64,000 nt of DNA from Buchananella sp. 14KM1171 (lineage in GTDB: Bacteria > Actinomycetota > Actinomycetes > Actinomycetales > Actinomycetaceae). Positions within the stretch are counted from its first letter, which is position 1, and the number at the start of each line of letters is the position of its first letter. The position numbers and the translations under genes were made by a program. Below are positions 18,973 through 26,720 of this stretch, piece by piece. The notes beneath the pieces were generated by a model. That model did no database searches. It was not told the DNA's origin and was given only the letters and a program-made list of their open reading frames with translations. Where the stretch lies: contig NZ_CP159981.1 of assembly GCF_041380365.1 (NCBI RefSeq), positions 248,001-312,000 of the forward strand. Reading direction: 5' to 3'.

Positions 18973-20088
18973 TTAGTCCCAGTCGTTGTGGTATGGGGTT
19001 GTGTGGTGGAGTTCTCTCCAGGTAATCGCGTCTCCCCAGCGGGGCAGGAAGTCATCGGGTTTGGCGTGGAGAGCAGCGGCTTGGTAAGCGGCCTCGATCT
19101 GGGCGTCGGTGGGCATGGTCTTAAGGATCTTGGCTGCCGGTAGCGGGGCTTCGGTGTGCATGTAGCACCACCAAAAGATCGCTTTGATCCGCCTGGTTAG
19201 CCCCAGGCCGCGGTGATCGCGCAGCATCTGACGCAACGGGGCGTTAGTTGCTCCTTCGATCTGGTTGTTCATCGCGGGCATCACCGTTTCCCAGCCCGGG
19301 TCGAGAAAACTGAACAACACTCCTGCCCGCAACAGGCGGTTGAGACTGTTGCGCGCCTTGACTAAGGGCGCGTGGGTGAAGAACTGCTTGCCGTCTGGCC
19401 CGGTGGTCTTCTCGTTTAGAAATCCCTGCCAACGTGTGGTCCAGGCTTGATAGGCCTGGACCCAGCCCAAGGCCTGGTCACGGGTGTGTAGACGGATCAG
19501 GTCGAGTCCGAGAGCGTAGAGCTGGCGGGAGGCTTCCAGCTTGGGACGGGTGGTGGTAGCGGTCTTGATCAGCCCAAAAACGTGGAAAGTACAGCGCTGG
19601 ACCATAGTGTCTGGCCAGTGCTGTCTGCGGGCCTTTTCAAAACCACTGCCCCCGTCAGTGACCACCATCTGTGGTGGGGCGATCCTGGCTAAGAGCGCTG
19701 CCCAGGCCCGGGAGTTTTCGTTGCGGGCCACGTACCAGCCCAGCACGTGGTGCCTACTGCGGGCAATCAAGACCACTGCTTTGCGTCCCAGATGGATACC
19801 GTCAACGAAGATGACTTCGTGGACCTCGTCCACGATCGGGGACAAGGGCCACAGACACCAAAACTGTTGGCAGTGGCGCCGAAAGGTCCTACCAGCGCCA
19901 GGCATGTCGACCTGACGGCCCGCACCCAACAACCAGGCCAAGAAAGCCTGTAACTGTTTGGCGCTTGAGTCAATATGGCCAACCCGGGAGACGTTACAGC
20001 TACGACAACGCCACCGCTGGGCCCCGCCACGGGTCTTGCCATGCCGGGTCATCACCGCCGCACACAGTGGGCATTTGGGAGTGTTCAT
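18973..20088 (-). CDS. IS1249-family transposase
   Basis: 371 residues. A zinc-ribbon head (CPLCAAVM...WRCRSCNVSR, two CxxC pairs) is followed by a helix-turn region and a DDE core of MULE/IS256 type: VIFVDGIHLGR (first Asp), MVVTDGGSGFEKA (second Asp), VQRCTFHVF (C/H motif) and NNQIEGATNAPLRQM (Glu). It appears full length with no internal stop, so the element may be active. Confidence 0.93.
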   Translation of the reverse strand: MNTPKCPLCAAVMTRHGKTRGGAQRWRCRSCNVSRVGHIDSSAKQLQAFLAWLLGAGRQVDMPGAGRTFRRHCQQFWCLWPLSPIVDEVHEVIFVDGIHLGRKAVVLIARSRHHVLGWYVARNENSRAWAALLARIAPPQMVVTDGGSGFEKARRQHWPDTMVQRCTFHVFGLIKTATTTRPKLEASRQLYALGLDLIRLHTRDQALGWVQAYQAWTTRWQGFLNEKTTGPDGKQFFTHAPLVKARNSLNRLLRAGVLFSFLDPGWETVMPAMNNQIEGATNAPLRQMLRDHRGLGLTRRIKAIFWWCYMHTEAPLPAAKILKTMPTDAQIEAAYQAAALHAKPDDFLPRWGDAITWRELHHTTPYHNDWD

Positions 20089-20129
20089 CCCTCAAAACTG
20101 CCCCCGCCAACTTCAACACCGCCAATCCG

Positions 20130-20176
20130 TTGCAAACACAACGAAAACCAGGCCCGAGAGCAACACATTCTGTCCG
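20130..20176 (-). repeat. Second, degenerate right-end copy inside the IS
   Basis: CAAACACAACGAAAACCAGG followed by AGCAACACATTCTGTCC resembles the true right end at about 20217-20264 (same order, TTTTGTCC), as an imperfect direct repeat 87 bp apart. Confidence 0.7.
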
Positions 20177-20179
20177 ACC

Positions 20180-20205
20180 TTGAAGTTGACCCACCCCAAC
20201 TTCAA
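20180..20205. other. Hairpin between the two IS right-end copies
   Basis: Stem TTGAAGTTG / CAACTTCAA with an 8-nt loop, upstream of the transposase start. In IS elements such hairpins can block incoming read-through transcription; that role is inferred. Confidence 0.55.
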
Positions 20206-20364
20206 ACCCCACTTTGCCCAACAAACACAACGAAAACCAAGCCCCAAAGCAACACATTTTGTCCTATAGCCCCGAGCCCCGGGCGTGAGCCTGCGCCCCT
20301 GCCCGTGCAGCGCGGGCACCCGCGCGCTCTGCGCGGCAGGCCCAGGCGCATGGGAGCGGAAACG

Positions 20365-20386
20365 AAAAAAACACCCCGCCGGGGTG
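20365..20386 (-). terminator. Rho-independent terminator of the Gly-Cys tRNA pair
   Basis: Stem CACCCC / GGGGTG with loop GCC, followed on the minus strand by seven T residues, 15 nt after the tRNA-Cys 3' end. Confidence 0.88.
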
Positions 20387-20400
20387 CTAGTGACTCTGAG

Positions 20401-20471
20401 AGGTGGGTACGGGATTCGAACCCGTGTATACGGCTTTGCAGGCCGCTGCCTCGCCTCTCGGCCAACCCACC
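20401..20471 (-). tRNA. tRNA-Cys (anticodon GCA)
   Basis: 71 nt. Acceptor GGTGGGT/ACCCACC, anticodon loop CTGCAAA, T-loop GGTTCGAATCC. CCA is not encoded. Downstream of the second tRNA-Gly on the same strand. Confidence 0.95.
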
Positions 20472-20492
20472 GTGAAGGCTTGGCCTTCGTGG

Positions 20493-20565
20493 AGCGGATG
20501 ACGGGACTCGAACCCGCGACCCTCACCTTGGCAAGGTGATGCTCTACCAACTGAGCTACATCCGC
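20493..20565 (-). tRNA. tRNA-Gly (anticodon GCC), copy 2
   Basis: 73 nt, identical throughout to the tRNA-Gly at 17799-17871. First gene of the Gly-Cys pair. Confidence 0.97.
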
Positions 20566-20586
20566 AACGTCTTGCGACTCGAGAAC

Positions 20587-20614
20587 TGTAGACCACCTCC
20601 CGGGCAAAACGCAA
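20587..20614 (-). promoter_or_regulatory. Promoter of the Gly-Cys tRNA pair
   Basis: On the minus strand TTGCGT (-35) and TCTACA (-10) are 16 bp apart, ending about 22 nt before the tRNA-Gly 5' end. The -35 is one arm of the palindrome ACGCAA-ATT-TTGCGT shared with the divergent tRNA-Val promoter. Confidence 0.5.
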
Positions 20615-20617
20615 ATT

Positions 20618-20646
20618 TTGCGTTCGCCGCGCACCTCATGTAATGT
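20618..20646 (+). promoter_or_regulatory. Promoter of tRNA-Val(CAC)
   Basis: TTGCGT, 17-bp spacer, TAATGT, ending 12 nt before the tRNA 5' end. The -35 is the other arm of the palindrome used by the divergent promoter. Confidence 0.6.
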
Positions 20647-20658
20647 TCCATCCCGCAA

Positions 20659-20733
20659 GGGCGATTGGCGCAGTGGTAGCGCGCTTCGTTCACACCGAAG
20701 AGGTCACTGGTTCGAACCCAGTATCGCCCACCA
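20659..20733 (+). tRNA. tRNA-Val (anticodon CAC)
   Basis: 72 nt plus an encoded CCA. Anticodon arm CTTCG-TTCACAC-CGAAG; the rest matches the Val-GAC gene at 17726. Confidence 0.96.
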
Positions 20734-20741
20734 GCAAGGCT

Positions 20742-20769
20742 AAGGCCGGATCCCACGGGATCCGGCCTT
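20742..20769 (+). terminator. Rho-independent terminator of tRNA-Val(CAC)
   Basis: Stem AAGGCCGGATCC / GGATCCGGCCTT with loop CACG, followed by TTGCTTT. Confidence 0.88.
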
Positions 20770-21207
20770 TTGCTTTCCCCACCGCACCTGCCGCGCATGC
20801 GCGTAGGGAGTGTCGGCTATCCAGGCGCGCCCGCAGGCTTCGCAACGTCTCCCGCGCAGGCGCGTAAGGGTTAGCGGCAGAAATGTGCGTACAGGCTCGA
20901 CGTGTTCGGGGTTGGTTTCGTGGCTTCTGCCTGCCCATTCCGCATCGTTTGCGGTTACCGCCTTCGGGGCCGTAGTGGGTGCCTGACCGCCCTTTGACTC
21001 GCCGAAACTTGTCCAAACCCCACGAGACTTGTCCTTAGCGGGGTGTCTATGGACAAGGCCCGGCGCGGTTTGACAAGTTTCGGCGGGGGAACCGGGTGAC
21101 ACGGCCCCCGCCCGGGGCTGGCGGGCCGGGCGCCCAACCGCGTGGTTAGGCGGCGAGCCCTGCCGTGCACCGACTAACCGCGCACCCAACCGCGCGGGGC
21201 AAGAGAC
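20770..21207. other. Non-coding stretch with a large inverted repeat
   Basis: About 440 bp with no convincing gene; the open frames here lack family motifs and ribosome sites. It contains a long imperfect inverted repeat at 21000-21085 and a loosely repeated segment (TGCGCGTAGGG and GCGCGTAAGGG near 20800 and 20860). Confidence 0.5.
21000..21085. repeat. Nested inverted repeat
   Basis: Outer arms CGCCGAAACTTGTCCAAACC (21000-21019) and GGTTTGACAAGTTTCGGCG (21067-21085) match except for one bulged base. Inside lies a second pair, CTTGTCC (21028) and GGACAAG (21051), repeating the core word of the outer arms. Confidence 0.85.
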
Positions 21208-21246
21208 GGCGGCGGGCGGGAACCCCGCCCGTTCCCGCCCGCCGCC
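21208..21246 (-). terminator. GC-rich hairpin after the FemAB gene
   Basis: Perfect 15-bp stem GGCGGCGGGCGGGAA / TTCCCGCCCGCCGCC with a 9-nt loop, 21 nt past the FemAB stop; TCTCTT follows on the minus strand. Confidence 0.65.
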
Positions 21247-21267
21247 TTGCCTCTCGCGCTCCTGGGG

Positions 21268-22296
21268 CTACCCGCGCAGCGCCCGCTTCATGCGCAGCGC
21301 CCCGGCCAGGGCCCTGTAGAGCACCGGACGCACCGGGACGTCCCAGGCCGCGTCCACGTCGGTGGGGGCTAGGGCGAACTTGCGCTTGTAGCGCCCCACC
21401 CCGTAGAGCTCGGGCGTGGTGGGAGAGTCGATGCCCATCAGGTCGAAGCTCTCCACGCCCTCGGCGGCCAGCGTGCGGGCCACGTGCCAGTCCAGGGCGT
21501 CGGGCCCCAAGACCTCGCGTGCCTCGGTCAGGGAGGCGCCGAAGAAGGCCACGGCCTGCTTGTCGTGCACCAGCACCAGGTCCCAGCACAGGAGCTTGCC
21601 CTCGCGCCGCACCCCAAAGAGGCGCGCCACGTCCTGGCCCATCCCCTCCAGCATGGCCCAGTAGTAGCTCTCCGGGTGGGGGCTAAAGCCGTCGCGCCGC
21701 GCCGTTTCGCGCAGCACGGCGTAATACTCGCCGAACGCCTCGCGGCTGAGCCCGGTGTCCTCGCAGAACTCCGCCCCGCCCTCGTCGATTCGTTTGAGCG
21801 CCCGGCGGATGGACCTCTTGCCGTCGGTGGTCATTGTGGCAAGGATCTCTTCTTCGCTGCGGGGGGCCAGCGGGATCTTCACGGTGCGGTCGTAGGTGAT
21901 GATCTGCAGCGGCCGCAGGGTGTCTGGCCCGCGGTAGCGGGCGTGCAGCCGCAGGAACACGGCTTTCTTGTGGTGGGCACGCACGTAGGCCACCAGAGCG
22001 GCACGGATCGCCTCCTCGCGCGCCGGCGACTGCTCCTTGACGTAGATCGGGCCCGACCGTGCCCACAGGTAGGTGGCGCCGCGCAGCTTGTATTCGGCCA
22101 GGTAGACGAACGCCACCGGCTTGCCATCCTCGTCCACGCGCAGCCGCTTCCAGGGCTGGCGGCCCTCCAGGCGGGCGTCCAGGGCCTCCCACGCCGCCGA
22201 CTGGTCCACCGGGATCGGCCGCACCCCCGCCAACGCCACCTTGAATTCTTGGGCGGTTAGCTCCGTCACGGTCATTGCGCTGTCTGCTGCCTGCAC
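21268..22296 (-). CDS. FemAB-family peptidyltransferase
   Basis: 342 residues, the usual single-unit FemAB/MurM length built from two GNAT-like folds. Recognisable blocks: QSAAWEALDARLEG near the N-terminus, TMTTDGKRSIRRALKR before the helical arm, and the C-terminal YGVGRYKRKFAL. Family members use aminoacyl-tRNA to add amino acids to the peptidoglycan stem peptide. GTG start at 22296 with a GAGAGGTGAGG ribosome site; the in-frame ATG at 22275 has none. Upstream on the same strand is an ATP-grasp ligase that may act in the same cross-bridge. Confidence 0.85.
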   Translation of the reverse strand: MQAADSAMTVTELTAQEFKVALAGVRPIPVDQSAAWEALDARLEGRQPWKRLRVDEDGKPVAFVYLAEYKLRGATYLWARSGPIYVKEQSPAREEAIRAALVAYVRAHHKKAVFLRLHARYRGPDTLRPLQIITYDRTVKIPLAPRSEEEILATMTTDGKRSIRRALKRIDEGGAEFCEDTGLSREAFGEYYAVLRETARRDGFSPHPESYYWAMLEGMGQDVARLFGVRREGKLLCWDLVLVHDKQAVAFFGASLTEAREVLGPDALDWHVARTLAAEGVESFDLMGIDSPTTPELYGVGRYKRKFALAPTDVDAAWDVPVRPVLYRALAGALRMKRALRG

Positions 22297-22650
22297 AACC
22301 TCACCTCTCTTTGGCGCCCGCTTCGAGCGTCTGATTCATTGACTCACGCTTGGCCGCCCGGTTCAAGCACGCCCGCGATCGTTTCCCTTTCACCGACGAC
22401 GCCCCGCCCGCCGCTCCCCCACTCCGGCCCCGCTTCGCGCCGGTGGCAACCGGGCACCGGCCCACCCGGTACTTCCACTCCCCCGGGACACCGGGCCGAG
22501 CGGCGGCGCGTGCGGGCCAAACGGGTCCCGCCGGCGCTAGTGCCAGGCGGGCGGAACGTCGTCCCTCCCCACCGGCCGTAAAACCCGGCCGGCAGGCGAC
22601 CGGCCCAGCGCTACCGGGCGGCAGGCGGGGCGTCGGACAGCAAAGGCCGC
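22297..22650. other. Non-coding spacer between the FemAB and ATP-grasp genes
   Basis: 354 bp without a convincing gene. A 7-bp hairpin CCGGCCG-TAAAACC-CGGCCGG (22572-22592) lies about 60 nt past the ATP-grasp stop and may be a weak terminator; the FemAB ribosome site is at the left edge. Confidence 0.45.
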
Positions 22651-23883
22651 TCAGAAGGAAGACTGCGTGGGCTTGGGGTAGTAGCGCGCGAACTTGCGGA
22701 AGTGGTTCAGGCGCTGGGCCTCCACCACCAGGCGGCGGCGCAGGCCACGGTCGGCCTTGTACCGCAACGGATCCACCACTCGCCCGGCACGCGCCAGGCC
22801 CGCCACCTCGCGGCGCAGGGCGGCAGAAACCAGGTAACGCTTCAGCAGCGCCAGCGGCACCAGCGAGTAGAGCACCTCGCGCGTCACCGTGCGCGGGGAA
22901 ACCGACTCGCCGTTGACCAGGTCCGCCACCATCACCGACATCGGGTTATGGCCCGCCGCCGTCATGTAGTAAGAATTGCGGCCGATGCGCGGATTGACCT
23001 CAAAGAAGTAGGCCGTACCGTCGCGCGGGTCGATCTTCACATCGAAGTTCGCAAAGCCGCGATAACCGGTGGCCTGCAGGAACCGCTTGGCGTCCTCCCA
23101 CAGCTCCGGCAACACCTTTGTGATCATCGCCACGGGATTGCCCACCATGGTCGGGGCGTGGTCCTCCAGCAGCACACGCGCGCTGCCCAGCAGCGTCACC
23201 TCGCCCGTGGAATCCACGTAGGCCGTGATCGAACGCATCGCGGTGTTATCGCCCGGAATGAGCTCCTGCACCAGGAAGTCATCCCGGAAGCCGGCGCGGC
23301 GCAGCGAGCCCCACAGCTCGGCCAGCTCCTCCGGGGAGGTGAAGAAATAGATCTTGCGCTTGCCCGGGAAATCCACGGCGTCGTAGGGCGCGCCCTTAGC
23401 GGTCTTGGCCACCACCGGGAAGGTCAGATCCAGGGCCGGGGCCGCCCACTTTCCCTGCGCTGGGTCGGCCAGCGGCACCACCACCGTGCGCGGGGTGCGG
23501 ATCCCCAGCGAATCGCACACGCGGGCAAACTCCACCTTGTCGCTCACCTGCGCCACCACCTCGGCGGACGGGAAGGGCAGGGCGTAGTGGTCCTCCAACT
23601 GGGCGCGGTGCCGGATGATGAAGTCCACGTGGAAGTCCGTGTTCGCCATCAACACGCAGCGGGCGTGCGGGTTGGCCGCGGCCACCTCCAGCAGCGCCGC
23701 CAGGGTGTCAGCGTCCGAAGATGACGCCACCGGGTGCACCCGGAAAATCTCCGAGCGCGTGATCAACTCCGTAGGCGCGGGCGCCAGGCACACGCTCTGC
23801 ACCCCGAACGCCTCGTGGAAAGACCGACCAATGGCGTAGGCCCCGATGTCCCCACCCAGGATCACCGGCTGAATCTGCGTCAT
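22651..23883 (-). CDS. ATP-grasp carboxylate-amine ligase (D-aspartate ligase-like)
   Basis: 410 residues. An N-terminal Rossmann-like part (VILGGDIGAYAIGRSFHEA) precedes the ATP-grasp domain: lysine regions VVAKTAKGAPYD and KRKIYFF, FLVQELIPGDNTAMRS, and metal ligands in FANFDVKIDPRDG...YFFEVNPRIGRNSY. The layout resembles the Aslfm-type ligase that adds D-aspartate to the stem-peptide lysine in enterococci. This fits the D-Asp-containing cross-bridges known in some Actinomycetaceae and the neighbouring FemAB gene. The substrate remains an inference. ATG with GAAGTAGGA upstream. Confidence 0.78.
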   Translation of the reverse strand: MTQIQPVILGGDIGAYAIGRSFHEAFGVQSVCLAPAPTELITRSEIFRVHPVASSSDADTLAALLEVAAANPHARCVLMANTDFHVDFIIRHRAQLEDHYALPFPSAEVVAQVSDKVEFARVCDSLGIRTPRTVVVPLADPAQGKWAAPALDLTFPVVAKTAKGAPYDAVDFPGKRKIYFFTSPEELAELWGSLRRAGFRDDFLVQELIPGDNTAMRSITAYVDSTGEVTLLGSARVLLEDHAPTMVGNPVAMITKVLPELWEDAKRFLQATGYRGFANFDVKIDPRDGTAYFFEVNPRIGRNSYYMTAAGHNPMSVMVADLVNGESVSPRTVTREVLYSLVPLALLKRYLVSAALRREVAGLARAGRVVDPLRYKADRGLRRRLVVEAQRLNHFRKFARYYPKPTQSSF

Positions 23884-24101
23884 TGCTGTCCTACTTCCTT
23901 CTAGCCCGGGGGATGCTTAGCCCAAGGAAAAGTAACGCATTTCCCTGCGCTTTTCCTGAGAGCGGCCGGGGGCAGTTCTCGCGGCTGGCTCCCGGGCCGC
24001 CGTGCTGCGGGTCTCCGCGCGCCGCCCGGGCCGCCGCCTCCCCACCGGGCGGCTGGGCGAGACCCCGGCGTGCCCTGCCGCGCTAGCAAATGCGCCGGCC
24101 T

Positions 24102-24107
24102 TAGCCT
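24102..24107 (+). promoter_or_regulatory. Leaderless -10 hexamer TAGCCT for the DUF3000 gene
   Basis: TAGCCT ends 6 nt before GTG 24114; no ribosome site is present. Confidence 0.45.
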
Positions 24108-24113
24108 TGGCTT

Positions 24114-24668
24114 GTGCAGGTACCCCAAGAGTTCGTGGACGCGCTGATGTCCTTGCGTTCAATTGAGGTCCCCAGTTCCATGCAACTGCGGGAGGTGGAC
24201 GCGCCCACCAAGCTGGCTCCCTTCACCGCCGCCCTGGAGGCCAACACCGTGGAGGAGCGCGACGGCGTACCGCTGTCATCCGGCGTGCTGGTGATCCTGC
24301 ACGACCCGGCCGGGCACGAGGAATGGGAGGGCGCCTGGCGCCTGGTCGCCACGGTAACCGGCAGCCTGGAGCACGAGATGGCGGACGACCCGTTCCTGGG
24401 CGCCGTGGCGTGGTCCTGGCTGTCGCGGCCGCTGGTGGAGGCCGGCGCGCCCGAGCACTTGATCACAGGCACGGTCACGCGCGTCCTGTCTGAGACGTTC
24501 GGTGGGCTGCGGCTGCGCGGCGGTAACACCCGGGTGGAGCTGCGCGCTTCCTGGTCCCCCGACTCCACCGACCTCGCCCCCTGCGTGTCCGCCTGGCTGG
24601 ACGCGGTGCGCGAGGCCGGCGGCATTGCCCCCGATGGAGTTGCTAGTCTTCACCGGTACGCCTCTTAG
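24114..24668 (+). CDS. DUF3000 family protein
   Basis: 184 residues, actinobacterial DUF3000. Characteristic blocks: PAGHEEWEGAWRLVA, PFLGAVAWSWL and GTVTRVLSETFGGL. Function unknown; consistently encoded directly upstream of RNase D, as here (21-bp gap) and in M. tuberculosis. GTG start in a leaderless arrangement. Confidence 0.87.
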   Translation: MQVPQEFVDALMSLRSIEVPSSMQLREVDAPTKLAPFTAALEANTVEERDGVPLSSGVLVILHDPAGHEEWEGAWRLVATVTGSLEHEMADDPFLGAVAWSWLSRPLVEAGAPEHLITGTVTRVLSETFGGLRLRGGNTRVELRASWSPDSTDLAPCVSAWLDAVREAGGIAPDGVASLHRYAS

Positions 24669-24689
24669 CAAAGGGATCGTTAACCGCGC

Positions 24690-25940
24690 ATGTCTAATCC
24701 CCTCGAGATTCTTCCGCTCACGGAGCCGCGTGAGGGCATCCCTGCCCTTATCACCACCCAGAAGGAACTGGAGGAGTGCGCCGCCGCCTTGAAGGAGGGC
24801 ACGGGCCCGGTGGCGATCGACACCGAGCGCGCCGCCGGTTTCAAGTACCACCAGCGCGCCTACCTGGTGCAGCTGCGCCGCGAGGGCTCCGGTTCCTTCC
24901 TGATCGACCCCACCCACTTCGACGGGCTGGGGCTGATCGCCCAGGCGCTGCAGGGCGTGGAGTGGATCTTGCACGCCGCAGACCAGGACATGCCTTGCCT
25001 GGCGCTGGAGGGCCTCTACCCCGCCAAGCTGTTCGACACCGCGCTGGCGGCCCGCATCCTCGGCTACGAGCGCATCGGCTTGGGCCCGCTCATCGAGGAC
25101 GAGTTCGGGCTGGCCCTGGCCAAAGAGCACTCTGCCGCCGACTGGTCGCAGCGGCCCCTGCCGCCGTCCTTCCTGGCGTACGCCGCCCTGGACGTGGAGT
25201 TGCTGATCGAGCTGCGCGAGCGCCAGCTGGCCGCCCTGGAGAAGACCGGCAAGCTGGAGTGGGCGCTGGAGGAGTTCGAGCACCTGCGCACCGCCCCGCC
25301 CGCCCCGCCTAAGCCTGACCCGTGGCGCCGCGTGCCGCAGGCGAACAAGGTGCGTTCGCGCCGTGGCCTGGCGATCCTGCGCGAGGTGTGGAGCGTGCGT
25401 GAGGACATGGCTGCCGCCGTGGACCTCACCCCCGGTCGCCTGATCCCCCACCACTCGCTGATCGCTATCGCGGAGAGCGAGGCCAAGACCGCCGCCGACG
25501 TGCTCTCCCTCAAGGCCTGCCGCAACGGCCGGGTGAAGGAGAACCTGGACTTCATCGTGGCGGCGCTGGAGGCCGCCTGGGCGATCCCGGAGGAGGACCT
25601 GCCTGCCACCCGCGCCCCCTCGCTGCCCGGCGGCGTGGGCGACCCGCGCAACTGGAAGCGCCACTCCCCTGCGGCCACCGAGATGTACGACGCCCTGCGC
25701 GCCGCCATCCTGGAGCGCGCCGAGTTCCTGCACCTGCCGCAGGAGATCCTGCTGCGCCCGCAGCTGCAGCGCGTGTTGGCGTGGCGGTGCCACGAGAAGC
25801 GCCAGGCGGGCGGTGACCTGTCTGCGGAGGCGATCGCCGAGCTGATCGGTGCGATTGGGGGCCGCGCCTGGCAGGCCGCCATGCTCGCCCCCGAGTTGGC
25901 CGACGTCCTGGCCGGCGCCACCTTCAGCGACGCCAAGTAG
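24690..25940 (+). CDS. rnd: Ribonuclease D (3'-5' exonuclease with HRDC domain)
   Basis: 416 residues. DEDD exonuclease motifs: VAIDTERAAGF (Asp-x-Glu), ILHAADQDMPCL (Asp), and YAALDVELLIEL (Tyr-x3-Asp). An HRDC domain starts around residue 220 (RRGLAILREVWSVREDMA), and a second helical region follows. It trims tRNA and other RNA 3' ends. ATG with AAAGGGAT upstream. Converges on the lipoprotein gene. Confidence 0.92.
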   Translation: MSNPLEILPLTEPREGIPALITTQKELEECAAALKEGTGPVAIDTERAAGFKYHQRAYLVQLRREGSGSFLIDPTHFDGLGLIAQALQGVEWILHAADQDMPCLALEGLYPAKLFDTALAARILGYERIGLGPLIEDEFGLALAKEHSAADWSQRPLPPSFLAYAALDVELLIELRERQLAALEKTGKLEWALEEFEHLRTAPPAPPKPDPWRRVPQANKVRSRRGLAILREVWSVREDMAAAVDLTPGRLIPHHSLIAIAESEAKTAADVLSLKACRNGRVKENLDFIVAALEAAWAIPEEDLPATRAPSLPGGVGDPRNWKRHSPAATEMYDALRAAILERAEFLHLPQEILLRPQLQRVLAWRCHEKRQAGGDLSAEAIAELIGAIGGRAWQAAMLAPELADVLAGATFSDAK

Positions 25941-25979
25941 CGCCCCGGCTGGCACCCACCGGCCGGCTGCGGTGTTGCG

Positions 25980-26708
25980 TCAGTCCTGGCAGACGGGCCA
26001 GCCGGTGAGGATTTCGGCGATCTTGCCGTCGCGGATCACCCAGCGCACCTCGGCGCCCGGGTCTGCCGAGACGTAGCCGATCTCCTCGGCGTCGCGCATG
26101 TCGAAGGACAGGTAGACCTCCTGGCCGTAGTAGCGGCCCTCGGAGTAGTTGTCCAGGTAGAGGTTGCCCACGCGGGAGAACAGGGAGTCGCGCGGGTCAC
26201 CCACCTGCACGCCGCCGGGCGGGAACAGTCCCTCCGGGGCGGGGCCGGTCAGGCGCCAGCCGGTGATCTTCAGCTCGTCTTCGGACTTGTAGGCCTCGCC
26301 GGCGAACACCAGGTCGCCGTAGTCCAGCTCCACGCGGCGGGCGGAGAAGCCTCCCACCTTGCAACCCAGGCGCTCCTGCGGCTGGGCCACCTTGCCCGTC
26401 TGGGTCTCCATGTAGGCGGCGAGCTCCTCCGGGGACGCCGGCAGGTCCACGCTGCCCACGTAGTAGCCGGCCAGGTAGGCGGCGTCGTACGGCTTCTCGA
26501 TGGGCTCGTAGTAGACGCTCTCGTCCACGGGCGCCGGGGTGAAGTCCGGTGCGGGCTGCTGGACGGGCGGCTGCCCACCGGCGTCCTGCGAGGCCTGCGG
26601 GGCCGGCGCGTCCGGCACGGGGGCCGGCTGCGTCTGCCCCGTCTGGGAGCAGCCCGCCAATAGGGCAGCAGCCGCCAACACGGTCACCAGGGGGGTCGTC
26701 TTACGCAC
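25980..26708 (-). CDS. Putative lipoprotein of unknown function
   Basis: 242 residues. Signal VTVLAAAALLAGCS with the lipidation Cys at about residue 20, a Pro/Ala/Gln linker to about 60, then a globular part with a conserved-looking RRVELDYGDLVF and RGWVIRDGKIAEI-like ending (VRWVIRDGKIAEILTGWP). I recognise no family. GTG start in a leaderless context, just upstream of pflA's stop on the same strand. Confidence 0.75.
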   Translation of the reverse strand: MRKTTPLVTVLAAAALLAGCSQTGQTQPAPVPDAPAPQASQDAGGQPPVQQPAPDFTPAPVDESVYYEPIEKPYDAAYLAGYYVGSVDLPASPEELAAYMETQTGKVAQPQERLGCKVGGFSARRVELDYGDLVFAGEAYKSEDELKITGWRLTGPAPEGLFPPGGVQVGDPRDSLFSRVGNLYLDNYSEGRYYGQEVYLSFDMRDAEEIGYVSADPGAEVRWVIRDGKIAEILTGWPVCQD

Positions 26709-26714
26709 CGGGAT

Positions 26715-26720
26715 AGTCTA
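26715..26720 (-). promoter_or_regulatory. Leaderless -10 hexamer TAGACT for the lipoprotein gene
   Basis: TAGACT ends 6 nt before GTG 26708. It overlaps the last bases of pflA, which stops at 26718. Confidence 0.45.

Larger units (their letters stand above)
18929..20272 (-). mobile_element. IS1249-like insertion sequence (IS256 family), 1344 bp with 8-bp target duplication
   Basis: Left end GGGTTATAGGACAAAATGTG and right end (reversed) GGGCTATAGGACAAAATGTG form ~26-bp inverted repeats that continue through TTGCT[C/T]TGGGG. The same 8 bp, CGAGCCCC, flanks both ends (18921-18928 and 20273-20280), as expected for IS256-family transposition. It carries one transposase gene. The right end is unusual in having a second, degenerate end-like copy about 90 bp inside. 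Confidence 0.9.

Noticed and set aside
17726-20733. Integrative element using the tRNA-Gly copies as att sites
   Set aside because: The repeats are complete tRNA genes, no integrase or excisionase is present, and the segment holds only an IS and one methyltransferase.
20740-21189. Small protein with a CxxC (RRCEACGRAW) on the minus strand
   Set aside because: It is a single cysteine pair in a long GC-rich frame that runs through the terminator and the inverted repeat; no ribosome site and no homologue I can name.
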